Positions 1 through 6,024 of a stretch of DNA of 6,561 bases are shown in pieces. Both the position numbers and the translations under genes were made by a program. The DNA is from WHSM01 sp050701635 (GTDB taxonomy: Bacteria > Actinomycetota > Actinomycetes > Mycobacteriales > Micromonosporaceae). The stretch is taken from the NCBI GenBank assembly GCA_050701635.1, contig JBOGDF010000312.1, positions 1 through 6,561 of the forward strand, written 5' to 3'. Below the pieces are notes generated by a model. The model worked only from the letters and a program-made list of their open reading frames with translations, searched no databases and was not told the origin of the DNA. Position 1 is the first letter of the stretch; each line of letters opens with the position of its first letter.

Positions 1-36
1 CCCGTCACCCACGCGCCCGCCCGTCACCCACGCGCC
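1..36. repeat. Two tandem copies of a 17-bp sequence at the left edge
   Basis: The sequence CCCGTCACCCACGCGCC occurs at 1-17 and again, identically, at 20-36, separated by CG, so the period is 19 bp. The window begins inside or exactly at the first copy, so more copies may lie to the left. It is followed by a stretch made almost only of G and C up to the stop codon of the next gene. Five base pairs can form at 45-49/53-57 around a 3-nt loop. That is a weak hairpin downstream of the minus-strand gene and could only tentatively be called a terminator. Function is unknown. Confidence 0.6.
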
Positions 37-80
37 TTGCCGGACGCGTGCGACGCGGCGCGCGGCGCGGCGGCGCGCGG

Positions 81-707
81 CTAAGACGCCAGGCGCTGCC
101 GGGCGGGGAGGGGGAGCCGGGTCGGCAATAGCCGCGCCGGCGCCGACACCGCGGCGGGCTCCGGGAAGCGCACCGTGTAGCCCAGCTTCTGCAAGGCCTG
201 TACGGCCGCCTCGGTACGCCACCGGACCGCCAGCGCGTACGCCTCGCGGAGGAAGTCGTCGACCTCGTCGTCGTACAGCTCGGCGTCGTCGAGGATCTTG
301 TGCAGCAGCACGATCTCGATCTTGCCGAACAGCTGCGGCGGCAGATCGGTGAGCGGGTCGCAGGCGCCCAGCGCGGTACGGATCAGCCGCTCCGCCGTAG
401 TCGGGTCGATCTCGTCGCCGGTCAGGTCGTACACCACGCGGGTGTTGGCGACGAACCGGATGATCTCTTCCACCGGGGTGTCCGGGCCGAAGCGGCGGCG
501 TACCGCGAGCAGGAAACTGGCACCGAGAAACTCGGGGAAGCCGTCGGCGGAGCGGAGTGCCTGCAGCCGTTCCACCCGCCGGTCGAAGTCCTTGAATTCG
601 TCGAGGAGCAGGGCACGCACCAGCGTGATGAAGTCATCCATGATCAGCCGCCACTGAGTCGAGGAGGGGAACTCGTCGGGCGCGCTGCCGGCTGCGCTAG
701 CCTTCAT
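81..707 (-). CDS. Conserved-looking hypothetical protein, 208 aa, function unknown
   Basis: I do not recognise this family. The protein is soluble, with no signal peptide or membrane segment, and appears mostly alpha-helical. Residues about 22-50 (acidic/hydrophobic helix starting LIMDDFITLVRALL), 60-73, 78-92 and 126-172 alternate charged and hydrophobic residues in amphipathic fashion. An acidic patch DDAELYDDEVDDF lies near 140-152. The last 25 residues (about 184-208) are Pro/Ala/Leu/Arg-rich and look disordered. I chose the ATG at 707 because AAAGG (718-722) lies 9 nt upstream of it and a -10-like hexamer sits further up. TTG at 728 and GTG at 725 are possible upstream starts. ATG at 641 has no ribosome binding site but begins the part that looks most conserved. 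Third-position G/C bias and sensible amino-acid composition support real coding. It lies downstream of the peptidase gene on the same strand but is separated by 210 bp and a hairpin, so it is probably a separate transcript. Confidence 0.75.
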   Translation of the reverse strand: MKASAAGSAPDEFPSSTQWRLIMDDFITLVRALLLDEFKDFDRRVERLQALRSADGFPEFLGASFLLAVRRRFGPDTPVEEIIRFVANTRVVYDLTGDEIDPTTAERLIRTALGACDPLTDLPPQLFGKIEIVLLHKILDDAELYDDEVDDFLREAYALAVRWRTEAAVQALQKLGYTVRFPEPAAVSAPARLLPTRLPLPARQRLAS

Positions 708-734
708 GATCGCATGCCTTTGCACCAAAAGTCC

Positions 735-740
735 ATTATC
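735..740 (-). promoter_or_regulatory. Candidate -10 element for the hypothetical gene
   Basis: On the minus strand this reads GATAAT, five of six matches to TATAAT, in a locally A/T-rich patch of a very GC-rich region. Transcription would start near 728, giving a leader of about 20 nt that contains the AAAGG ribosome binding site before the ATG at 707. No convincing -35 hexamer is seen 16-19 bp upstream, so the call rests on the -10 and on its spacing. Confidence 0.35.
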
Positions 741-868
741 GAAAACGGACCTTCTGCCCCGCTGCCGGCGCTTTCCCTCAAGATCGCCGTTCCGGGAACG
801 AACCGGCCGTAGGCAGCGCCGCAGCGTTCCCCAAACAGCGATCTTGCAGGCGGCCCGCTGGCGGCGAC

Positions 869-930
869 CCCGCAGCCGCCGGCGGCCCCGCAGGCGGCGA
901 GCCCGCAGCTGCCGGCGGCCCCGCAGGCAG
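869..930. repeat. 33-bp-period imperfect direct repeat, two copies
   Basis: Positions 869-897 and 902-930 are 29-bp copies differing at two positions (C to T at the ninth base and G to A at the twenty-eighth). Both share the core GCCGGCGGCCCCGCAGGC with one of those differences flanking it on either side. The two substitutions are complementary: they turn the second copy into the arms of a perfect hairpin (see 904-935). The first copy instead contains the palindrome GCCGCCGGCGGC at 875-886. This is the main content of the 210-bp gap between the hypothetical gene and the peptidase gene. The rest of that gap shows no gene. Confidence 0.6.
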
Positions 931-935
931 CTGCG
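904..935 (-). terminator. Hairpin just past the peptidase stop, probable operon terminator
   Basis: The arms 904-913 and 926-935 pair perfectly over 10 bp (CGCAGCTGCC with GGCAGCTGCG) around a 12-nt GC-rich loop. The structure begins 4 nt after the minus-strand stop codon at 939-941. There is no T tract after it on the minus strand, so it is not a classical intrinsic terminator. U-less hairpins at gene ends are common in high-GC actinobacteria, and the position fits the end of the epimerase-to-peptidase transcript. Confidence 0.5.
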
Positions 936-938
936 CGG

Positions 939-2513
939 TCAGTCTGCGGCGCGGCAGGTGACGTCTTTCTCGGGTGCCTCGAGCTCGATCAGGTATCCGT
1001 TGATCACGTCGTTGAGACAGCCCGGCTTCGGGTACGCGGTGTGCCCCTCACCCTGGTACGTGATCAGCCGCCCGGTGCCGAGCAGCTTGGCCAGTACGCC
1101 GGCCTGCTCGTAAGGGGTCGCCGGGTCGCCGGTGGTGCCGACCACCAGGATCGGGGGAGCGCCCTCGGCCTTGCCGTACGGGTACGGGTCGTGCTGGTCC
1201 GGCCAGACCGCGCAGCCAAGGATCGACAACGCGAGCGCGCCGCCGAACAGCGGATACTTCTTGCGCCACTCGACCTGCAGCTTGCGTACGTCCTGCACCG
1301 ACGGTGGCTTCTCCTCGTCCACGCAGTTGACCATGGTGAGCACCTCCATCGAGTTGGGGTACTCGCCGTCGGACTCGCGCTCGTTGAACGTGTCCACGAT
1401 CCGGAACAGCCCGTCCGGCCGGCCCCGGTCCGCGTCGGCCAGGGCGTCCGCCAGCGCGGGCCACCACTCCTGCACGTACATCGTGTAGACCACGGCGGCC
1501 AGCACCCAGCCCGCGGTCGCCTCCCGGCCGTCGTTGCCCTTCGCGGGGGACTTGCGCGCCTTGGCCATCAGCTGGCTGACGAACCGCCGCGGATCGGGCG
1601 CCACCGCGCAGCCGCTGCGGCCCTTGCTCTTGCACCAGTTCGCGAAGTTGTTGAACGCCAGCTCGAAGCCGGCGGCCTGGCCCTCGCTGCTCTCGATCTC
1701 GCTCTTGCCGGGGTCGACCGCCCCGTCGAGCACCATGGCGCGGATCTTGTCCGGGAACAGCTTGGCGTACACCGCGCCGAGCAGGGTGCCGTACGAGTAG
1801 CCGAGGTAGGTCAGCTTCTCGTCGCCGACGGCCTGCCGGATCGCGTCCATGTCGCGCACGGTCTGTTCGGTGGAGAAGTACTTGAGGGTGTCGCCGTACT
1901 TCTTCTCGCAGTCGGCGACCATCTCGTCGGTGAGGTCGACGATCTCCTGGTACGCCTGGTCGGTGGCGGGATCCGGCTCGGCGCCCAGCATCGCGTCCTT
2001 GTCCTCGTCGGAGAAGCACTCCACCGGCGACGACCGGCCCACTCCGCGCGGGTCGAAGCCGACGATGTCGAACTCCCCGATCACCTCGACCGGCAGCGAC
2101 AGCGACAGGTAGACGGCGGTGTCGATCCCGGAGCCGCCCGGCCCGCCAGGGTTGATCACCAGCGATCCGATCCGGTCCCGGCCCTGCCGCTTGGCCCGGG
2201 CGCGCAGCAACGCGATGTCGAGCGTCTCGCCGTCGTCCGGGTTGTTCCAGTCCTGCGGCACCTTCACGGTGGCGCACTCGTACCTGATGCTGCCGGGCGG
2301 GGTGTCGCCGAGCGCGTCCGCGGCGACGTCCTCGCAGTCCTCCCACTCCGCCGCCGGGATGCCGACCGGGGGTTGCGCCCCGCCGTCGCTCGGCGGTCCG
2401 TCGTTCCACCGCGCCGTCGGGCCGGAGCACCCGGCCAGCAGCGCGGACGCGGCGACGGCAGCGATCACCGTCAGCCACAGCGGGCGGGGGTGGGCGGTGG
2501 CCCGTGAGGTCAC
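939..2513 (-). CDS. Secreted lipoprotein alpha/beta-hydrolase, SlpD/SlpE/Tap-type tripeptidyl aminopeptidase (family S33)
   Basis: This is a 524-residue exported hydrolase that probably removes short N-terminal peptides from proteins or peptides outside the cell. Residues 12-28 form a hydrophobic signal segment ending in the lipobox LAGC, so Cys29 should be lipidated and the enzyme anchored to the outer face of the membrane. The oxyanion region NPGGPGGSG is at 121-129 and DPRGVGRS at 154-161. The nucleophile elbow GYSYG (238-242) carries Ser240, with likely Asp463 in GDPATP and His491 in GEGHTAY. The last about 100 residues match the TAP-like C-terminal domain. Several cysteines (such as 294/302 and 499/520) could form disulfides, as expected for an exported protein. 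The start is GTG at 2513, preceded by GAGGAGA (2518-2524). It overlaps the ligase stop by 4 nt (GTGA), so translation is probably coupled. Length and motifs are typical of Streptomyces SlpD/SlpE. The exact substrate cannot be read from the sequence. Confidence 0.92.
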   Translation of the reverse strand: MTSRATAHPRPLWLTVIAAVAASALLAGCSGPTARWNDGPPSDGGAQPPVGIPAAEWEDCEDVAADALGDTPPGSIRYECATVKVPQDWNNPDDGETLDIALLRARAKRQGRDRIGSLVINPGGPGGSGIDTAVYLSLSLPVEVIGEFDIVGFDPRGVGRSSPVECFSDEDKDAMLGAEPDPATDQAYQEIVDLTDEMVADCEKKYGDTLKYFSTEQTVRDMDAIRQAVGDEKLTYLGYSYGTLLGAVYAKLFPDKIRAMVLDGAVDPGKSEIESSEGQAAGFELAFNNFANWCKSKGRSGCAVAPDPRRFVSQLMAKARKSPAKGNDGREATAGWVLAAVVYTMYVQEWWPALADALADADRGRPDGLFRIVDTFNERESDGEYPNSMEVLTMVNCVDEEKPPSVQDVRKLQVEWRKKYPLFGGALALSILGCAVWPDQHDPYPYGKAEGAPPILVVGTTGDPATPYEQAGVLAKLLGTGRLITYQGEGHTAYPKPGCLNDVINGYLIELEAPEKDVTCRAAD

Positions 2514-3610
2514 GAGGTCTCCTCGGGTCGGCCGGCGAGTACGCGATCAACATCGAAGCGTACGGGGCGCTCCAGCTGTTCGTAGGTACACGACGCGGGC
2601 TCCCGGTCGGGCCGCCACCGTACGAACCGCGCCGTGTGCCGGAACCGGTCGCCCTCCATGTGGTCGTACGCCACCTCGCAGACCAGCTCGGGTCGCAGCG
2701 GCATCCAGGACAGATCCTTTGTGCCGGTCCACCGGCTCACCCCACCTGGCACCCGCTGGGTCCCGTCGGCCGCCTCGCCCCACCGGGCCCACGGGTGGTC
2801 GCTGACCTCGGTGCGGTACGGCGCCAGCTCCTCCAGCAGCTCACGCCGCCGGGCGGCGGTGAACGACGCGGAGACCCCGAGGTGGTGCAGCATGCCGGCG
2901 TCGTCGTACAGGCCGAGCAGCAGGGAGCCGACCGCGTCGTGGCTCTCCACCGCGGACTTGTGCCAGCGGAACCCGGCCACCACCACGTCGGCGGTACGCG
3001 CGTGCTTGACCTTGAACATCAGCCGTTTGCCGGGGGCGTACGGGGCTTCCCCCGGCTTCGCCATCAGCCCGTCCAGCCCGGCGCCCTCGAACAGCTCGAA
3101 CCATTCCCGGGCGGTGTCCAGGTCGGTGGTGACCGGTGTCAGGTGCACCGGTGGCTTCGCCGCCGCCAGCGCCGTTTCCAGCAACTCCCTGCGCCGGGTG
3201 TACGGATCCGCCATGCAGTCCTGGCCGTCCAGCGCCAGCAGGTCGAAGGCGATGAAGCTGGCCGGCGTCTGGGTGGCGAGCATGTTCACCCGGGATGCCG
3301 CCGGATGGATCCGCTGTCCCAGGGTGTCGAAGTCGAGCTTGGGTACGCCGTCGCGTACCACCGCCACCAGCTCACCGTCGATCACACAGCGCTCCGGCAG
3401 CTCGGTCTTCGCGTACTCCACGACCTCGGGGAAGTAGCGGGTGAGGGTCTTGCCGCCGCGGCTGGCCAACTCGACCTCGTCGCCGTCCCGGAACACGATG
3501 CAGCGGAACCCGTCCCACTTCGGCTCGTACGTCATCCCGGCCGCGACCGGGATCTCCTTCACGCTGGTGGCGAGCATCGGCTCGACCGGTGGCATCACAG
3601 GCAGCTTCAC
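2510..3610 (-). CDS. ligC: ATP-dependent DNA ligase, LigC type
   Basis: This enzyme seals nicks in duplex DNA using ATP through a covalent lysyl-AMP. The 366-residue protein has the two core domains (adenylation, about 1-205, and OB fold, about 206-350) with no nuclease or polymerase domain, unlike LigD. Nucleotidyltransferase motifs are in order: motif I KWDGFR at 31-36 with Lys31 as the AMP-accepting residue, motif III VIDGEL at 76-81, IIIa FIAFDLLAL at 119-127, motif IV GLDGLMAKP at 178-186, motif V MFKVKH at 198-203, and an Arg-rich C-terminal motif around RHTARFVRWRPDR (324-336). The N-terminus LPVMPPVEPMLA is as I recall for mycobacterial LigC, which supports the GTG start at 3610 despite a poor ribosome binding site. 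In mycobacteria LigC works with a separate primase-polymerase in gap and base-excision repair. No such primase is in this window. It follows the aldo/keto reductase by 56 nt and overlaps the peptidase start by 4 nt. Confidence 0.93.
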   Translation of the reverse strand: MKLPVMPPVEPMLATSVKEIPVAAGMTYEPKWDGFRCIVFRDGDEVELASRGGKTLTRYFPEVVEYAKTELPERCVIDGELVAVVRDGVPKLDFDTLGQRIHPAASRVNMLATQTPASFIAFDLLALDGQDCMADPYTRRRELLETALAAAKPPVHLTPVTTDLDTAREWFELFEGAGLDGLMAKPGEAPYAPGKRLMFKVKHARTADVVVAGFRWHKSAVESHDAVGSLLLGLYDDAGMLHHLGVSASFTAARRRELLEELAPYRTEVSDHPWARWGEAADGTQRVPGGVSRWTGTKDLSWMPLRPELVCEVAYDHMEGDRFRHTARFVRWRPDREPASCTYEQLERPVRFDVDRVLAGRPEETS

Positions 3611-3628
3611 GTTCGCCAGTCAACCAGA

Positions 3629-3660
3629 TGCCGGCGACGCGTACCGGCAGGCCGGCGACG
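3629..3660. repeat. Short hairpin and direct repeat in the reductase-ligase gap
   Basis: The 56-bp gap between the two genes holds GCCGGCGACG twice (3630-3639 and 3651-3660, 21 bp apart). It also holds a 6-bp inverted repeat TGCCGG/CCGGCA (3629-3634/3644-3649) with a 9-nt loop. It could be a weak attenuating stem or an RNA-processing site between reductase and ligase, but in such GC-rich DNA chance is a fair alternative. Confidence 0.3.
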
Positions 3661-3666
3661 GCACGT

Positions 3667-4551
3667 CTATCCGGTGCTGGCGTCCAGCCGTGACAGCTCG
3701 TCCGGGTCCAGGGTCAGGTCGGCCGCGGCGGCGGAGTCGCGGATCGTCTCGGGGCGGGACGATCCCGGGATCGGGATCACCACCGGCGAGCAGGCCAGCA
3801 GCCAGGCCAGGCAGACCTGCTGCGGGCTCACGCCGCGCTCGCGGGCGATCTCGTGGTACGCGGCGTACCGGGGATCGGCCGGCCGGCCCGACGAGCCGTC
3901 CAACGAGCTGCGGGAGATCCCGCCCAGCGGGCTCCACGGCAGGAAGGCGATACCCAGCGTGTCGCAGGCGGCGAGGACGGGCTCGCTGTCGCGTACCGCG
4001 GGGGAGTATTCGTTCTGCACCGAGACGAGCGTGTCGCCGAGGATCCGCCGCGCGGTAGCGAGCTGCGTGGTGTCCACATTGGAGATGCCGGCCATCCGGA
4101 TCTTGCCGGCGGCGTACAGTTCGGCCAGGGCGCCGACGGAGTCCTCGTACGGGACCTGCGGATCCGGGTGGTGGAGCTGGTAGAGGCCGATCGCGTCCAC
4201 GCCGAGTCGCCGTAGCGAGGCGTCGCAGGCCGCTGTGAGGTGCGCGGGCGTGCCGGTGATGGTCCAGCTGCCGTCGCCGGGGCGGCCGCGTCCGCCCTTG
4301 GTGGCGACCAGGACGTCGTCGGTCGGTCCGTAGCTGGCCAGCGCGCGGGCGATCAGCGACTCGTTGTGCCCGGCTTCGCCGGCGTACCGGTGGTACGCGT
4401 CGGCGGTGTCGATCAGCGTGACGCCGGCGTCCAGCGCCGCGTGGATGGTCGCCACCGCCCGCGCCTCGCCGGGCCGGCCCTCGATCGACAGCGGCATCGC
4501 GCCCAGCCCGATCGCGCTGACCTCGACAGCGCCGATCCTGCGGGTACGCAT
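3667..4551 (-). CDS. Aldo/keto reductase, NADPH-dependent
   Basis: This 294-residue TIM-barrel oxidoreductase should reduce an aldehyde or ketone, or oxidise an alcohol, with NADP(H) in the cytoplasm. The catalytic tetrad is visible: Asp48 (LIDTAD), Tyr53, Lys85 (ATKGG) and His127 (YQLHHPD). The barrel signatures GISN (155-158) and QNEYSP (179-184) follow. The C-terminal dinucleotide-binding segment IPIPGSSRPETI (259-270) and the closing LDPDELSRLDA are typical of the bacterial YajO/PdxI-like general reductase group. The start is ATG at 4551, with GGAGG (4556-4560) 4 nt upstream. That ATG overlaps the TGA of the epimerase by one nucleotide (TGATG), so the two are co-translated. The same frame stays open much further upstream, but that is only the shadow of the epimerase gene. 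The substrate is not identifiable. Pairing with an NAD-dependent epimerase hints at a sugar or related polyol, which is inference only. Confidence 0.92.
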   Translation of the reverse strand: MRTRRIGAVEVSAIGLGAMPLSIEGRPGEARAVATIHAALDAGVTLIDTADAYHRYAGEAGHNESLIARALASYGPTDDVLVATKGGRGRPGDGSWTITGTPAHLTAACDASLRRLGVDAIGLYQLHHPDPQVPYEDSVGALAELYAAGKIRMAGISNVDTTQLATARRILGDTLVSVQNEYSPAVRDSEPVLAACDTLGIAFLPWSPLGGISRSSLDGSSGRPADPRYAAYHEIARERGVSPQQVCLAWLLACSPVVIPIPGSSRPETIRDSAAAADLTLDPDELSRLDASTG

Positions 4552-5456
4552 CACGCCTCCGTGGCTTCCGCGATGGCGCACGGCAGCCAGTCGTCCAGCG
4601 CGGAGAACCGGAACCCGAGCCCGGTCGCGCGGGCGTTGCTCATCGGGTAGTAGCGGTCGAACGAGTAAGGCGACACCGGCTCGCCGCCGGCCACCTCCTG
4701 GTAGACCGGGGGTGGCGTACCGAGGCCGGCGGCGATCCGGTCGCAGAGCCCCCGTACGTCGAGCTCGCCGGTGGCGCACGCGTTCACCGGGCCGATGACC
4801 GTGCCAACCGCCGCCCAGCGCAGGAACTCCGCGATCTCGCGGTGGTGTACGAACGTCGCCGGCTGCGGGTCGCGGTGGATCGCGGTCGGCTCGCCGGCGC
4901 GTACCCGCCGTACGTAGTGCGCCAGCCGGCCGGTGAAGTCCGCCCCGCCGAGTACGTGGGCGGTGCGTACCAGCACCGTGTCGAATGCCGGCTGGGAGGC
5001 GAGCACCGCCTCGGCCTGGCGTTTGCCCTCGCCGTAGTGGCGCTCCAGGTAGCCGGCGTCGTCCCACGGCAGCTCCGGCTTGACAGGCCAGCCGGCCGGA
5101 TCCATCGCGGCCTCCGTCACCGGCTCGCCGCCGCGCGCCGGGGCCAGGGAGTCGTACACCTCGACACTGGAGGTCATCAGGTAGCGGCCGGTACGCCCGG
5201 CGAACACCCGCGCCGCGATGGCGGCCTGCCGTGGCGTGTAGCAGACCTGGTCGATCACCACGTCGTACTCCTGACCGCCGAGCACAGCCGACAACGCTGC
5301 TTCGTCGTCACGGTCGGCGACCAGGTGCCCGGTCCCGAGCGGGGCGGGCGTGGAGCCGCGGTTGAGCACGGTGACGGCGGCGTCACCGTCCCGCAGCAGC
5401 TCGATCAGGTGGCGTCCGAAGTAGCGGCTCCCGCCGATCACACAAACTCGATACAC
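4551..5456 (-). CDS. NAD-dependent epimerase/dehydratase (extended SDR, atypical)
   Basis: This is a 301-residue Rossmann-fold protein of the extended short-chain dehydrogenase superfamily, probably acting on a nucleotide-activated sugar or related metabolite in the cytoplasm. The dinucleotide loop is GGSRYFG (8-14) after a first strand VCVIGG. NRG (32-34) ends the second strand, where cofactor choice is made. VIDQVCYTP (67-75), the serine strand TSSVEVY (95-101) and the catalytic pair Tyr141/Lys145 in YGEGK follow. The C-terminal half is the variable substrate domain. I place the start at GTG 5456, because the first beta strand begins immediately after it. No ribosome binding site precedes this GTG, so it may be translated from a leaderless or very short leader. 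It is the first gene of the minus-strand run and its TGA overlaps the reductase ATG by 1 nt. Divergent from it, 46 bp away, is an Lrp-type regulator that is a likely controller. The open frame extends to 5717, but that part is antisense to the regulator and not credible protein. Confidence 0.87.
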   Translation of the reverse strand: MYRVCVIGGSRYFGRHLIELLRDGDAAVTVLNRGSTPAPLGTGHLVADRDDEAALSAVLGGQEYDVVIDQVCYTPRQAAIAARVFAGRTGRYLMTSSVEVYDSLAPARGGEPVTEAAMDPAGWPVKPELPWDDAGYLERHYGEGKRQAEAVLASQPAFDTVLVRTAHVLGGADFTGRLAHYVRRVRAGEPTAIHRDPQPATFVHHREIAEFLRWAAVGTVIGPVNACATGELDVRGLCDRIAAGLGTPPPVYQEVAGGEPVSPYSFDRYYPMSNARATGLGFRFSALDDWLPCAIAEATEA

Positions 5457-5502
5457 GAGAGTGAAGTATTGTCGGCGGATCAGCCGCGCTGAAGGGGCAA
5501 TC
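5457..5502. promoter_or_regulatory. 46-bp divergent promoter region between epimerase and Lrp-type regulator
   Basis: Both promoters and any operator must fit in, or overlap the ends of, this short gap. On the minus strand AATACT (reverse of 5465-5470) lies 8 nt before the epimerase GTG, the spacing expected of a -10 box serving a leaderless message. On the plus strand TATTGT (5467-5472) is a possible overlapping -10 for the regulator. A small inverted repeat CTCG-N5-CGAG (5447-5450/5456-5459) covers the epimerase start and could be part of a regulator site. None of these matches is strong alone. The overall arrangement, a regulator diverging from its target over a very short gap, is the better evidence. 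Confidence 0.4.
5492..5497 (+). promoter_or_regulatory. Ribosome binding site that fixes the regulator start
   Basis: AAGGGG lies 5 nt before the GTG at 5503. The upstream in-frame GTG at 5461 has no comparable site, and starting there would add 14 residues before any recognisable fold. This favours 5503 as the start of the Lrp/AsnC gene. Confidence 0.55.
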
Positions 5503-6024
5503 GTGGGAGATGCTGCGTACACACCAAAAGAACCACGGCATATCCGTGCACTCTCCAATGATCCCTCAGTCGCGCTCGACCCGGTGGACGGGCGGCTGCT
5601 GGAGCTGGTGCAGACCGAGGGCCGGATCACGCTCAGTGAGCTGGGCCGGCGGGTACGGCTGAGCCCCGCCGCCGTCGCCGAACGGGTCCGCCGGCTGGAG
5701 CAGTCGGGTGTGATCACCGGGTACGCCGCACAGGTGGCGCCGGAGCGGCTCGGCTACGGCGTCCGCGCGTTCGTACGGGTCTCGCCGCACGCCGGCTACT
5801 CGTTGAAGCACCCCCGGACCCGGGAGCTGATCGCGCGTGCCGAGTTCCAGGAGGTGCACCACGTGGTCGGCGAGGACTGCTGGATCCTGAAGATCGCTGT
5901 ACGCGACACCGGCCACCTCGAGGAGCTGTTGGAGCAGATCGCGGAGCTGGGGCGTACCACCACCTCGATCGTGCTCTCCTCCCCGGTACGGCACCGGCCA
6001 CTGCCCCCGGCGCCACGCCCCTAG
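5503..6024 (+). CDS. Lrp/AsnC-family transcriptional regulator
   Basis: This is a 173-residue feast/famine-type DNA-binding regulator, expected to act as dimers or octamers and to respond to an amino acid or small metabolite. Residues about 24-72 form the N-terminal winged helix-turn-helix: LDPVDGRLLELVQTEGRITL, then SELGRRVRLSPAAVAERVRRLEQSGVI with the recognition helix around 55-66. The linker GYAAQVAPERLGYG leads to the ligand-binding RAM domain (about 85-163), including the effector-region motif VVGEDCWILKIAV (121-133) and the last strand TTTSIVLSSPV. A short proline-rich tail ends the protein. The start GTG 5503 has a good AAGGGG site. The roughly 23 residues before the fold are unusual for the family, and no better in-frame start lies closer. 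It diverges from the epimerase over 46 bp, so it probably regulates that gene run and itself. Its TAG interlocks with the stop of the convergent neighbour. Confidence 0.92.
   Translation: MGDAAYTPKEPRHIRALSNDPSVALDPVDGRLLELVQTEGRITLSELGRRVRLSPAAVAERVRRLEQSGVITGYAAQVAPERLGYGVRAFVRVSPHAGYSLKHPRTRELIARAEFQEVHHVVGEDCWILKIAVRDTGHLEELLEQIAELGRTTTSIVLSSPVRHRPLPPAPRP

Noticed and set aside
1..36. CRISPR-like repeat
   Set aside because: Two 17-bp copies with a 2-bp gap leave no room for spacers and no cas gene is present.
708..728. TTG 728 or GTG 725 as the start of the hypothetical gene
   Set aside because: The likely transcription start from the GATAAT box is at about 728, and the AAAGG site is placed correctly for the ATG at 707.
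1041..2507. Long open frame on the plus strand (488 codons) antisense to the peptidase gene
   Set aside because: Its translation is Arg/Val/Gly/Ala-rich low complexity with no motif. It mirrors the third-position bias of the well-supported minus-strand peptidase, as expected in high-GC DNA.
3618..3623. TTGACT on the minus strand as a -35 box for ligC
   Set aside because: It lies only 7 nt before the ligC start, and no acceptable -10 box follows at 16-18 bp. Using it would place the transcript start inside the conserved N-terminus.
2504..4183. Plus-strand open frame of 559 codons across ligC and the reductase
   Set aside because: It spans two real minus-strand genes and their gap, and its composition is typical of an antisense shadow. 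It has no recognisable domain.
4552..5067. N-terminal extension of the aldo/keto reductase frame as a fusion domain
   Set aside because: The extra residues are an out-of-frame reading of the epimerase gene, while the ATG at 4551 has a GGAGG site and the reductase fold begins right there.
5447..5459. CTCG-N5-CGAG as a definite Lrp operator
   Set aside because: Four-base arms are easily found by chance in this composition and do not clearly match a known Lrp consensus, so it is mentioned only as a possibility.
5457..5717. N-terminal extension of the epimerase
   Set aside because: The added part is Ser/Arg/Thr-rich antisense of the Lrp/AsnC gene, and the Rossmann strand begins directly after the GTG at 5456.
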